Positions 55,488 through 64,000 of a DNA stretch of 64,000 nucleotides are shown one piece after another. Below the pieces are notes generated by a model. That model was not told the origin of the DNA, ran no database searches, and saw nothing but the letters and a program-made list of their open reading frames with translations. The position numbers were made by a program, and so were the translations under genes. This stretch comes from Burkholderia lata (GTDB taxonomy: Bacteria; Pseudomonadota; Gammaproteobacteria; Burkholderiales; Burkholderiaceae), in NCBI RefSeq assembly GCF_902499335.1, contig NZ_CABVQK010000007.1, positions 415,278-479,277 on the forward strand. Reading direction: 5' to 3'. Every line of letters begins with the position of its first letter. Within the stretch, counting starts at the first letter, position 1.

Positions 55488-56909
55488 TCAGCGCAGGACC
55501 TTGCCGGGGTTCATCAGGCCGCGCGGGTCGAGCGCGGTCTTCAGCGTGCGCATCAGCGTCGTTTCGACCGGCGACTTGTAGCGTTGCGCGTCGTCGATCT
55601 TCAACTGGCCGATGCCGTGCTCCGCGCTGATCGTGCCGTGGTGGCGGTGCACGTTGTCGTAGACGATCCGGTTGATCGGCGCCTGGAACGCGGCCAGGAA
55701 CGCTTTCGGGTCGCCGCCTTCGGGCATCTGCACGTTGTAGTGGAGATTGCCGTCGCCGAGATGGCCGAACGTGACCATCCGTGCGCCCGGCGCGGCCTGC
55801 TGGATCGCCGCGTCGGTCTCGTCGATGAAGCGCGCGATCGACGAAATCGGCACCGCGATGTCGTGCTTGATGTTGAGCCCCTCGTCGGCCTGTGCGAGCG
55901 GGATGTGCTCGCGCAGGTCCCAGAACGCGCGCGACTGCGCGAGATTCTCGGCGACCACCGCGTCGACCACGAGCCCGGCCTCGAACGCTTCTTCCATCAG
56001 TTTCTCGAAGAGCGCGCGCGCATGCGCTTCGCTTTCGTTGTCGGACAGCTCGAGCAGCACCGTCTGCGCATGCGTCTGCGCGAACGGGTAGCGCAGTTGC
56101 GGGTAGTGCTTGCCGACGAGCTGCATGCAGAAGTCCGACATCAGCTCGAAGCCGGTCAGCAGCGGCCCGGCCGCGCGCTGCGCGAGCGCGAGGAAATCGA
56201 GCGCCGCGTGCGGCGACTCGAGCGCGGCGAGTGCCGTGACCTGCGCGGCCGGCAGCGGATGCAGCTTCATCACGGCTGCCGTGATGATCCCGAGCGTGCC
56301 TTCCGCGCCGATGAACAGGTCGCGCAGGTCGTAGCCCGTGTTGTCCTTGCGCAGTCCGCGCAGGCCGTCCCAGATTTCACCCTGCGGCGTGACGACCTCG
56401 AGCCCGAGACACAGCTCGCGCGCGTTGCCGTAGCGCAGCACCGCGGTGCCGCCGGCATTGGTCGACAGGTTGCCGCCGATCGTGCAGCTGCCTTCCGCCG
56501 CAAGGCTCAGCGCGAACAGCCGGCCGCCTTCGCGGGCGCGCGCCTGCACGTCGGCGAGGATCACGCCGGCTTCGACGGTGATCGTGTTGTTGTGCGGATC
56601 GAGCGCACGCACGCGGTTCAGGCGCGCGACGCTCAGGACGGCCTGGCTGCCGCTCGCGTCGGGCGTGGCGCCGCCGGCCAGGCCCGTGTTGCCGCCCTGA
56701 GGCACGAGCGCGATGCCGTGTGCGTTGGCCAGTTTGACGAGCGCGGCGACTTCGGCCGTGTTCGCGGGTTTCAGCACCGCGCACGCGGCACCCTTGTAGC
56801 GGCGGCGCCAGTCGGTCAGGAACGGCTCGGTATCGTGCGGGTCGGTCAGCACATGATCGGCGCCGATCGCGTCGCGGCACGCGGAAACGAAAGCTTCGGA
56901 AGACATCAT
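55488..56909 (-). CDS. FAD-linked 2-hydroxyacid dehydrogenase (GlcD/D2HGDH-like)
   Basis: 473 residues. FAD_binding_4 domain at about 35-210 (LVPQGGNTGLAGGATPD, GNLSTNAGGTAVLRYGNARELCLGLEVV) and FAD-oxidase C domain to the end (FGHLGDGNLHYNV, HGTISAEHGIGQLK). This is the layout of D-lactate, glycolate (GlcD) and D-2-hydroxyglutarate dehydrogenases. There are no GlcE/GlcF genes nearby, which favours a single-subunit D-2-hydroxyglutarate or D-lactate enzyme (inference). Its first ATG (56909) and the next codon ATG are both possible. Confidence 0.9.
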   Translation of the reverse strand: MMSSEAFVSACRDAIGADHVLTDPHDTEPFLTDWRRRYKGAACAVLKPANTAEVAALVKLANAHGIALVPQGGNTGLAGGATPDASGSQAVLSVARLNRVRALDPHNNTITVEAGVILADVQARAREGGRLFALSLAAEGSCTIGGNLSTNAGGTAVLRYGNARELCLGLEVVTPQGEIWDGLRGLRKDNTGYDLRDLFIGAEGTLGIITAAVMKLHPLPAAQVTALAALESPHAALDFLALAQRAAGPLLTGFELMSDFCMQLVGKHYPQLRYPFAQTHAQTVLLELSDNESEAHARALFEKLMEEAFEAGLVVDAVVAENLAQSRAFWDLREHIPLAQADEGLNIKHDIAVPISSIARFIDETDAAIQQAAPGARMVTFGHLGDGNLHYNVQMPEGGDPKAFLAAFQAPINRIVYDNVHRHHGTISAEHGIGQLKIDDAQRYKSPVETTLMRTLKTALDPRGLMNPGKVLR

Positions 56910-56927
56910 TACCTTGTCGCGTAAGGG

Positions 56928-58003
<1,076 letters not shown>

Positions 58004-58005
58004 CT

Positions 58006-58011
58006 ATTATA
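58006..58011 (-). promoter_or_regulatory. Candidate -10 box for wrbA
   Basis: Perfect TATAAT on the minus strand, 68 bases before the wrbA start, in the 145-base divergent gap to the YihY gene. Confidence 0.4.
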
Positions 58012-58067
58012 GGGGCTGAAGCCGTCGCGCAGCGCGGCGGCGGCGCGCCGTCGGGCGCGCGGTATCA

Positions 58068-58078
58068 AGAAGGAGAAG
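58068..58078 (+). promoter_or_regulatory. Ribosome-binding site that fixes the TTG start of the YihY gene
   Basis: AGAAGGAGAAG is an almost perfect Shine-Dalgarno sequence; its core ends 5 bases before the TTG at 58083. No ATG lies at a fitting distance. Confidence 0.8.
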
Positions 58079-58082
58079 CCGT

Positions 58083-59414
58083 TTGCCGAAGTTGAGCGTC
58101 GATCTCGACACCCTCAAGCGCCTGGCGCAGTTCGCGGCCCGGCGCAGCGCCGAGGATCGCATCCCGCAAGTGGCGGGCAGTCTCACGTTCACGACGATGC
58201 TGGCGCTCGTGCCGCTCGTGACGGTCGCGTTCGCGCTGTTCACCGCGTTCCCGATGTTCGCGTCGTTCCAGATCTCGCTGCAGGGGTTCCTCGCGGATCA
58301 CCTGATGCCCGCGCAGTTCAACATCCAGATCTTCAAGTACCTGAACCAGTTCGCGTCGAAGGCGAAGGGGCTGACGACGGCCGGCCTGATCGTGCTCGTC
58401 GTCACGTCGGTGATGACGATGATGACGATCGAATCGGCCTTCAACCTGATCTGGCGGGTGCGCAAGCCGCGGCCGTTCGCGCAGCGCGTGCTCGCGTACT
58501 GGGCGCTGATCACGCTCGGCCCGCTGCTGTTCGGCGTGAGCCTGTCGATCTCGTCGTACCTGTTCACGCAGTCGCTTGCATTTACCGGCGCAGCACCGTC
58601 GACGTCGATCGTCGAGTGGCTGCTCGCGCTGGTGTCGCTGCCGCTGACGGTGCTCGCGTTCACGCTGCTGTACGTGTACCTGCCGAACTGCACGGTCGCA
58701 TGGCGCGACGCGGTGATCGGCGGGCTGTTCGCGGCCGTCGCGTTCGAGCTCGCGAAGCGCGGCTTCGGCTACTACGTGCGGCGCATTCCGACCTATACGG
58801 CGGTCTATGGCGCGTTCGCGGCGCTGCCCGTGTTCCTGTTATGGGTTTACCTGAGCTGGTTCATCGCGCTGCTCGGCGCGATGGTGGCCTCCGCGCTGCC
58901 GGCGATCCGCGTCGGCCAGTTCCACCGTATCCACTATCCGGGCAGCGACCTGCTCGACGCGCTGGAAATGCTCGCGCGGCTGGCGGAAGCGCGCACGGCC
59001 GGCAAGCGCGGCTACACGGCGATGCGGCTCGCGACCATGCTGCGCTGCGACATGGAAACCGCCCAGCGCCTGCTGACGACGATGGAGGAGCGGGAGTGGA
59101 TTGCGCGGCTCGACGGCGGCGGCGAGACCACGCCGCGCTACATCCTGCTCGCGAACCCGGAGCAACTGACGCTCGCGCAGCTGTTCGACGTGCTGGTGAT
59201 CGACCGCACGGAACTGACCTACCAGCTGCAGCGGCGCCGCAGCCATGTCGATGGCGCCGCGCTGCTCGCGGTGCTGTCGAGCGACCGGTTCGGCGTGTCG
59301 CTCGCGTCGCTGATCGCCGCGCACCGGGTTGCCGGCGCACAGCAGGCGGGCGCCCCGGGGCAGGCGCCGAGCGGCGTGTCCGACCCGCATGCACGGCCGC
59401 CGCGGCCCGCGTGA
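58083..59414 (+). CDS. YihY/UPF0761 inner-membrane protein
   Basis: 443 residues, TTG start supported by a strong ribosome-binding site. Six membrane helices in residues about 30-285, with family marks GSLTFTTMLALVPLVTVAFAL and YLPNCTVAWRDAVIGGLFAAVAFELAKRGFG. A cytoplasmic C-terminal domain (about 300-400) looks like a winged helix (MRLATMLRCDMETAQRLLTTMEEREWI). Older annotations call the family ribonuclease BN, which is a known misnomer. Confidence 0.9.
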   Translation: MPKLSVDLDTLKRLAQFAARRSAEDRIPQVAGSLTFTTMLALVPLVTVAFALFTAFPMFASFQISLQGFLADHLMPAQFNIQIFKYLNQFASKAKGLTTAGLIVLVVTSVMTMMTIESAFNLIWRVRKPRPFAQRVLAYWALITLGPLLFGVSLSISSYLFTQSLAFTGAAPSTSIVEWLLALVSLPLTVLAFTLLYVYLPNCTVAWRDAVIGGLFAAVAFELAKRGFGYYVRRIPTYTAVYGAFAALPVFLLWVYLSWFIALLGAMVASALPAIRVGQFHRIHYPGSDLLDALEMLARLAEARTAGKRGYTAMRLATMLRCDMETAQRLLTTMEEREWIARLDGGGETTPRYILLANPEQLTLAQLFDVLVIDRTELTYQLQRRRSHVDGAALLAVLSSDRFGVSLASLIAAHRVAGAQQAGAPGQAPSGVSDPHARPPRPA

Positions 59415-59430
59415 GCGGGGCGCCCGGCCG

Positions 59431-59748
59431 TTACAGCGGGATCTTGCCGGTGCAGATGTCCTTGAACATCACCCAGTCGCCCATCAGGCTGTAGATCGGG
59501 TGCCGGAACGTGGCCGGGCGATTCTTCTCGAAGAAGAAGTGTCCGACCCACGCGAACCCGTAGCCGCAGACGATCGCTGCCGGCAGCCACAGCCAGTCGC
59601 CGGTCGCGATCGCCATCGCGACGCAGCCGATCACGCCGAGGGAGCCGATGAAGTGCAGCCGCCGTGACGTCAGGTTCTGGTGTTCGTTCAGGTAATACGG
59701 GTAGAAATCAGCGAAGCTGGCGAATTGCTCCGAATGCGTATGGGCCAT
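59431..59748 (-). CDS. DUF962 / Mpo1-like membrane protein
   Basis: 105 residues. Family motif FADFYPYYLNEHQNLTSRRLHFIGS with the conserved His of NEHQN and RLHF, two membrane segments, then GHFFFEKNRPATFRHPIYSLMGD. Mpo1 in yeast is an Fe(II) dioxygenase acting on 2-hydroxy fatty acids; activity of bacterial members is inferred. GAGGAGA before the ATG at 59748 rules out the longer open frame. Confidence 0.9.
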   Translation of the reverse strand: MAHTHSEQFASFADFYPYYLNEHQNLTSRRLHFIGSLGVIGCVAMAIATGDWLWLPAAIVCGYGFAWVGHFFFEKNRPATFRHPIYSLMGDWVMFKDICTGKIPL

Positions 59749-59906
59749 GGCCGTCTCCTCGGGCCGCTGTTCATAGGGCCATTGTGCTGCCGGCGGCCCG
59801 CTTCGGCAAGCGGGGGGCGGCCCGCCGCGCGGGCCCGAGCTTTCCTTTTGACAGGCTTTCCGATAGGATCGAAAGAGGTTTTGCATTCAAGCATGAGGGG
59901 ACTACG

Positions 59907-60362
59907 ATGCGCGTCAGCGATATTCTGAAAGTGAAGGGCAACACGCTGTTTACGGTGACGCCCGATAAGCCGCTGCGCGAAGCGGTCGATACGATGGCCG
60001 AGCACGACATCGGTTCGCTTGTCGTGATGGAGTACGGCGATCTCGTCGGGATGCTGACGTTCCGCGAGATCATCCTGCGTCTGCACGTGAACGGCGGCGC
60101 GATCGGCGACGTGCAGGTGCGCAAGGTGATGGACGAGCCGCTCACGTGCACGCCGGAAACGGACGTCAACGAAGTGCGCCGGATGATGCTCGAGCGCCAT
60201 GCGCGCTACATGCCGGTGCTCGACAAGAAGGTGCTGATGGGCGTCATTTCGTTCTACGACGTCGCGAAGACGGTCGTCGAGGCGCAGAGCTTCGAGAACC
60301 GGATGCTGAAGGCGTACATCCGCGACTGGCCGGAATCGGAAGCCGAAGCGCACAAGTCGTGA
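59907..60362 (+). CDS. CBS-pair domain protein
   Basis: 151 residues, nothing but two CBS motifs: first TVTPDKPLREAVDTMAEHDIGSLVV (about 17-60), second LTCTPETDVNEVRRMMLERHARYMPV (about 80-125). CBS pairs bind adenosyl nucleotides and usually regulate a partner; none is obvious here. The frame is open from 59664, but GAGGGGAC ahead of 59907 and the conserved MRVSDILK start support this site. A perfect TTGACA at 59848-59853 may be the -35 box. Confidence 0.9.
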   Translation: MRVSDILKVKGNTLFTVTPDKPLREAVDTMAEHDIGSLVVMEYGDLVGMLTFREIILRLHVNGGAIGDVQVRKVMDEPLTCTPETDVNEVRRMMLERHARYMPVLDKKVLMGVISFYDVAKTVVEAQSFENRMLKAYIRDWPESEAEAHKS

Positions 60363-60411
60363 ACCACGCCGCGCCCGTCGCCGTCATGCGCGGGCGCCGC
60401 CACCCGGCGCG

Positions 60412-60446
60412 CGGCGGCGCAGGTTTGTCCTGCGCCGCCGTTTTTT
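60412..60446 (+). terminator. Terminator between CBS protein and LplT-PlsC gene
   Basis: Perfect 12-bp stem CGGCGGCGCAGG / CCTGCGCCGCCG with loop TTTGT, followed by six T. It separates the CBS transcript from the next gene 55 bases on. Confidence 0.93.
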
Positions 60447-60501
60447 CAATGACCACACGAGGCCCGCGCAGCGCTGCCCAGACAACGCGCGCGTATTCCG
60501 C

Positions 60502-62436
60502 ATGAGCGATCAAACGCAAGCCACTTCCGGGCGGCGTGACGAACGGCACGCGCACGCGTCGCAGTTCGACCTGCTGCGCGAGCGCCGTTTCGCGCCGTTC
60601 TTCACGACCCAGTTCCTCGGCGCGCTGAACGACAACGTCTTCAAGATCGGCTTCACGTCGCTCGTCACTTATCACACTGCGCGGTTCTCCGGCGTCGATG
60701 CGAAGACGGCGGCCTTCCTGATTTCCGCGATCTTCATCCTGCCGTTCGTGCTGTTCTCGGCGACGTCCGGCCAGATCGCCGACAAGTACGACAAGGCGAC
60801 CCTCACGCGCTTCGTGAAGACTTTCGAGATCGTGCTGATGCTGGTCGGTGCGGCCGGCTTCGTCACGCACAGCGCGCCGCTGCTGTATCTGTGCACGTTC
60901 ATGATGGGGATGCACTCGACGCTGTTCGGGCCCGTCAAGTATTCGTACCTGCCGCAGCATCTCGGTGAACATGAGCTGGTTGGCGGCAACGGCCTCGTCG
61001 AGATGGGTACGTTCATCGCGATCCTGATCGGCACGATCATCGGCGGCGCGGCGGCGGGCATCGAGGGCAGCGGCGAGCGCGTGCTCGCGGTGAGTGTCGT
61101 CGTCATCGCGATCGCGGGGCGGTTCGTCGCGCAGCGCGTGCCATCCACGCCGGCACCGCAACCCGATCTCGTGATCAACTGGAATCCGGTCAGCGAGACC
61201 TGGCGCAACCTCGGGCTCGCACGCCAGAACCGCACCGTGTTCCTGAGCCTGCTCGGCATCTCGTGGCTGTGGTTCGTCGGCGCGACGTTCCTCACGTCGT
61301 TCTTCAATTTCGCGAAGGACGTGCTGTCCGCGAGCCCCGACGTCGTCACGATCCTGCTCGCGACGTTCTCGGTCGGCATCGGCCTCGGCTCGTTGCTGTG
61401 CGAACGGCTGTCGCAGCGGCGCGTCGAGATCGGCCTCGTGCCGCTCGGCTCGATCGGCATCAGCGTGTTCGCGATCGAGCTGTATTTCGCGAGCCACGCG
61501 CTGCCGTCGCCCGGCCATCTGCTGTCGGTCGGCGAGTTCCTGGCCGGCGCGCGCCACTGGCGCATCCTGGCCGACCTGTTCCTGCTCGCGATGTTCGGCG
61601 GCTTCTACAGCGTGCCGCTGTACGCGCTGATCCAGAGCCGCAGCGCACCCACGCACCGCGCGCGGATCATCGCGGCGAACAACATCCTGAACGCGCTGTT
61701 CATGATCCTGTCGGCCCTGATGGCGATGGGGCTGACCAAGGCCGGCGTCGACATCCCGGGGCTGTTCCTCGTCACCGCGCTGCTGAACGTGATCGTCGCC
61801 GCGTATATCTACCTGCTCGTGCCCGAGTTCCTGCTGCGCTTCGTCGCGTGGGTACTCGTGCATACCTTCTACCGGATTCGCCTCGTGCACGCGGAGCGGA
61901 TTCCGGTCGAAGGGGCGGCCGTGCTCGTGTGCAACCACGTCAGCTACGTCGACGCACTCGTGCTGGCCGCCGCGAGCCCGCGCCCGATCCGTTTCGTGAT
62001 GGACCACCGGATCTTCAAGACGCGCTTCGCGGGCTGGGTGTTCCGGCATGCGAAGGCGATCCCGATCGCGCCGCGTCACGAGGATCCCGCGATGCTCGCG
62101 CGCGCGTACGACACCTGCGAGGCCGCGCTGAAGGACGGCGAACTCGTGTGCATCTTCCCCGAGGGCAAGCTGACGAAGACGGGCGACATCAACACGTTCC
62201 ACCACGGCATCACGGAGATCCTGAACCGCACGCCGGCACCCGTGATTCCGATGGCGCTGCGCGGGCTGTGGGGCAGCTATTTCTCGCGGCATTCCGATGC
62301 GCGGATGCCGCGGCCCATCAAGCGCGGCGTGATGAGCCGGTTGACGCTGGCGGTCGGCGAGCCGATCCCGGCGTCGGTCGCGACGCCCGAGGCGCTGCAG
62401 GCCGCCGTGACCGAACTGCGCGGCGCGCGGAAGTAG
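60502..62436 (+). CDS. LplT-like MFS transporter fused to PlsC-type acyltransferase
   Basis: 644 residues. The N-terminal 420 residues are a twelve-helix MFS transporter of the lysophospholipid transporter LplT type (FFTTQFLGALNDNVFKIGF). The C-terminal 210 residues are a glycerolipid acyltransferase with NHxxxxD (CNHVSYVD, about 474-481) and FPEG (about 552). This is the Aas/LplT remodelling unit without the acyl-ACP synthetase domain. It probably flips and re-acylates lysophospholipids at the inner membrane. Its acyl donor is not apparent. Confidence 0.92.
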   Translation: MSDQTQATSGRRDERHAHASQFDLLRERRFAPFFTTQFLGALNDNVFKIGFTSLVTYHTARFSGVDAKTAAFLISAIFILPFVLFSATSGQIADKYDKATLTRFVKTFEIVLMLVGAAGFVTHSAPLLYLCTFMMGMHSTLFGPVKYSYLPQHLGEHELVGGNGLVEMGTFIAILIGTIIGGAAAGIEGSGERVLAVSVVVIAIAGRFVAQRVPSTPAPQPDLVINWNPVSETWRNLGLARQNRTVFLSLLGISWLWFVGATFLTSFFNFAKDVLSASPDVVTILLATFSVGIGLGSLLCERLSQRRVEIGLVPLGSIGISVFAIELYFASHALPSPGHLLSVGEFLAGARHWRILADLFLLAMFGGFYSVPLYALIQSRSAPTHRARIIAANNILNALFMILSALMAMGLTKAGVDIPGLFLVTALLNVIVAAYIYLLVPEFLLRFVAWVLVHTFYRIRLVHAERIPVEGAAVLVCNHVSYVDALVLAAASPRPIRFVMDHRIFKTRFAGWVFRHAKAIPIAPRHEDPAMLARAYDTCEAALKDGELVCIFPEGKLTKTGDINTFHHGITEILNRTPAPVIPMALRGLWGSYFSRHSDARMPRPIKRGVMSRLTLAVGEPIPASVATPEALQAAVTELRGARK

Positions 62437-62568
62437 GCGCGCGCCTGGCGGCAGGCATTCGGCTACAACCTGGCCGGAACGGGCTTCTGCCGCGCCAGCC
62501 GGGCCGCGCGCGGACGTCCCGTGCGTCCGGGCTGCGTTTCATGCGGCCCGCGTGCCCGGGACGGCTGG

Positions 62569-62574
62569 CATAAT
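62569..62574 (+). promoter_or_regulatory. Candidate extended -10 box for aroC
   Basis: TGGCATAAT matches the TGn-TATAAT extended -10 with one change, about 97 bases before the aroC start, downstream of the LplT-PlsC gene end. Confidence 0.4.
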
Positions 62575-62670
62575 AGCGGCTTACTTCTTTTTCTCGACCG
62601 GCAAACGATCGACCTGCCTGCGGCCTGGGCAGCGCATCGGTTTGCCCATTTCTCTTTGGGCGGTTCCATC

Positions 62671-63771
62671 ATGTCCGGCAATACCCTCGGCACGCTTTTC
62701 ACTGTCACGACCTTCGGCGAATCGCACGGTCCCGCGATCGGCTGCGTGATCGACGGCTGCCCGCCGGGAATGGGGCTGACCGAAGCCGACATCCAGATCG
62801 AGCTCGATCGCCGCAAGCCCGGCACGTCGCGCCACGTGACGCAACGGCAGGAGGCCGACGAGGTCGAGATCCTGTCGGGCGTGTTCGAAGGCGTGACGAC
62901 CGGTACGCCGATCGCGCTGCTGATCCGCAACACCGACCAGCGCAGCAAGGACTACGGCAACATCGTCGAGACGTTCCGTCCCGGTCACGCCGACTACACC
63001 TACTGGCAGAAATACGGCATCCGCGACTACCGCGGCGGCGGCCGTTCGTCCGCGCGCCTGACCGCGCCGATCGTCGGCGCGGGTGCGGTCGCGAAGAAGT
63101 GGCTGCGCGAGCGCTTCGGCGTCGAGGTGCGCGGCTACATGAGCGGCCTCGGCGAGATCGACGTGCCGTTCGTCGACTGGTCGCACGTGCACGAGAATCC
63201 GTTCTTCTCGCCGAATGCGGCGGTCGTGCCGGAGCTCGAGGCGTACATGGATGCGCTGCGCAAGGACGGCGATTCGATCGGCGCGCGCATCGACGTCGTT
63301 GCGTTGGGCGTGCCGGTCGGCTGGGGCGAGCCGGTGTTCGACCGCCTCGATGCGGACATCGCGAAGGCGATGATGAGCATCAACGCGGTGAAGGGCGTCG
63401 AGATCGGTGCCGGCTTTGAAAGCGTCGCGCAGCGCGGCTCGGTGCATGGCGACGAGCTGACGCCGGGCGGTTTCGTCGGCAACCATGCGGGCGGCGTGCT
63501 CGGCGGGATTTCGACGGGGCAGGACATCACCGTGTCGATCGCGATCAAGCCGACGTCGAGCATCCGCACGCCGCGCCGGTCGATCACGAAGGCCGGCGAG
63601 GAGGCGACGGTGGAAACGTTCGGCCGTCACGATCCGTGCGTCGGCATTCGTGCGACGCCGATCGCCGAGTCGATGCTCGCGCTGGTGCTGATCGATCATG
63701 CGCTGCGCCATCGCGCGCAGTGCGGCGACGTCGAGACGCCGACGCCGAAGATCGCGGGCAGCGCGACCTGA
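62671..63771 (+). CDS. aroC: Chorismate synthase
   Basis: 366 residues, full length. The FMN-dependent enzyme converts EPSP to chorismate. Signatures: [17 protein letters not shown] (12-28), [29 protein letters not shown], and [21 protein letters not shown]. The frame is open to 62521, but the conserved [13 protein letters not shown] start is at 62671. It stands alone with its own terminator. Confidence 0.97.
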   Translation: MSGNTLGTLFTVTTFGESHGPAIGCVIDGCPPGMGLTEADIQIELDRRKPGTSRHVTQRQEADEVEILSGVFEGVTTGTPIALLIRNTDQRSKDYGNIVETFRPGHADYTYWQKYGIRDYRGGGRSSARLTAPIVGAGAVAKKWLRERFGVEVRGYMSGLGEIDVPFVDWSHVHENPFFSPNAAVVPELEAYMDALRKDGDSIGARIDVVALGVPVGWGEPVFDRLDADIAKAMMSINAVKGVEIGAGFESVAQRGSVHGDELTPGGFVGNHAGGVLGGISTGQDITVSIAIKPTSSIRTPRRSITKAGEEATVETFGRHDPCVGIRATPIAESMLALVLIDHALRHRAQCGDVETPTPKIAGSAT

Positions 63772-63824
63772 CGCAAGCAGGCGGGGCGCAGCGCGTCTCG
63801 CCCGGCAGTTGCGCGGAGAATGCA

Positions 63825-63857
63825 AAACGGGGCGCTGCTTCAGGCAGCGCCCCGTTT
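63825..63857 (+). terminator. aroC terminator
   Basis: Perfect 14-bp stem AAACGGGGCGCTGC / GCAGCGCCCCGTTT with loop TTCAG, then CGTTT. Confidence 0.92.
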
Positions 63858-63871
63858 CGTTTGCGGCAGCC

Positions 63872-63900
63872 AAAAAACGCGCCGCTCGTGGCGGCGCGTT
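63872..63900 (-). terminator. Terminator of the leftward ETF-QO gene
   Basis: On the minus strand AACGCGCCGC / GCGGCGCGTT forms a 10-bp stem with a 5-base loop, followed by TTTTTT. It lies back to back with the aroC terminator. Confidence 0.92.
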
Positions 63901-63907
63901 CCGGCGA

Positions 63908-64000
63908 TTACATGTTCGGGTAGTTCGGCCCGCCGCCGCCTTCCGGCGTGACCCACACGATGTTCTGCGTCGGGTCCTTGATGTCGCAGGTCTTGCAGTG
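63908..64000 (-). CDS. Electron transfer flavoprotein-ubiquinone oxidoreductase (C-terminal 30 residues only)
   Basis: The reading frame enters from the right edge and ends at TAA (63908-63910). The visible tail [20 protein letters not shown] and then [10 protein letters not shown] is the diagnostic 4Fe-4S end of ETF-QO: CxxC in [10 protein letters not shown], NIxWxxPEGGGGPxYxxM. It passes electrons from fatty- and amino-acid dehydrogenases to ubiquinone. Most of the gene lies outside the window. Confidence 0.93.
   Translation of the reverse strand, partial: HCKTCDIKDPTQNIVWVTPEGGGGPNYPNM

Noticed and set aside
58083..59414. Ribonuclease BN function for the YihY protein
   Set aside because: The name is a historical misassignment; the sequence is a six-helix membrane protein without nuclease residues.
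60244..62292. A 682-codon open frame opposite the LplT-PlsC gene
   Set aside because: Shadow of a clear sense gene; its low-complexity Arg/Glu/His composition shows no domain.

Overview
The window is high-GC DNA (strong GC bias at third codon positions, ribosome-binding sites of the GGAGA type) and reads as core chromosome of a beta-proteobacterium. Gene content and protein style (alaS, a valS-galU pair, uvrD, aroC, ETF-ubiquinone oxidoreductase, a large myo-inositol cluster with an iolC-DUF2090 fusion, many LysR regulators) point to Burkholderia, probably chromosome 1 of the B. cepacia complex. This is inference from the translated sequences; no database was searched. I see no rRNA, tRNA, IS element, integrase, phage gene or CRISPR array. 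About 57 protein genes fill the window, including one cut off at each edge.

Layout. 1-4.8 kb: end of an RBBP9-like hydrolase, a CaiB/BaiF CoA-transferase and alaS with a strong terminator. 4.8-12 kb: a LysR/MFS divergent pair, a NUDIX hydrolase, a hotdog thioesterase, and a compact livHMGF-type ABC operon without a binding protein, whose two ATPases together have one intact and one degenerate nucleotide site. 12-13 kb: a short-chain dehydrogenase. 12.9-31.2 kb: a two-sided myo-inositol catabolic locus. The leftward operon is iolC/DUF2090 - iolD - iolE - iolB - UPF0303. The rightward operon is binding protein - double ATPase - permease - TIM-barrel isomerase - iolG - TIM-barrel isomerase - second Gfo/Idh/MocA enzyme, followed by an RpiR regulator. 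A CoA-acylating methylmalonate-semialdehyde dehydrogenase and its divergent LysR gene close the block. Together these can import inositol and convert it to acetyl-CoA and dihydroxyacetone phosphate.

31.3-37.6 kb: tusA, an unknown 140-residue protein, then a response regulator - FecR/LysM protein - CHASE2 histidine kinase operon followed by a small lipoprotein. 37.6-44.9 kb: galU and valS facing away from uvrD-mtn. 44.9-48.3 kb: a fosmidomycin-resistance-type MFS exporter and a chemoreceptor. 48.3-54.3 kb: an AaeXAB-like aromatic-acid efflux operon with its own NodT outer-membrane factor and a divergent LysR regulator. 54.4-64 kb: a 50-residue membrane peptide, a metallophosphoesterase, an FAD-linked 2-hydroxyacid dehydrogenase, wrbA-DUF2069, a YihY membrane protein, an Mpo1-like protein, a CBS-pair protein, an LplT-PlsC fusion, aroC, and the last 30 codons of ETF-QO.

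The most promising observations are the asymmetric Liv-type ATPase pair with an extended permease, the FecR/LysM-CHASE2 two-component system, and several perfect inverted repeats in divergent promoter regions that look like undescribed operators.
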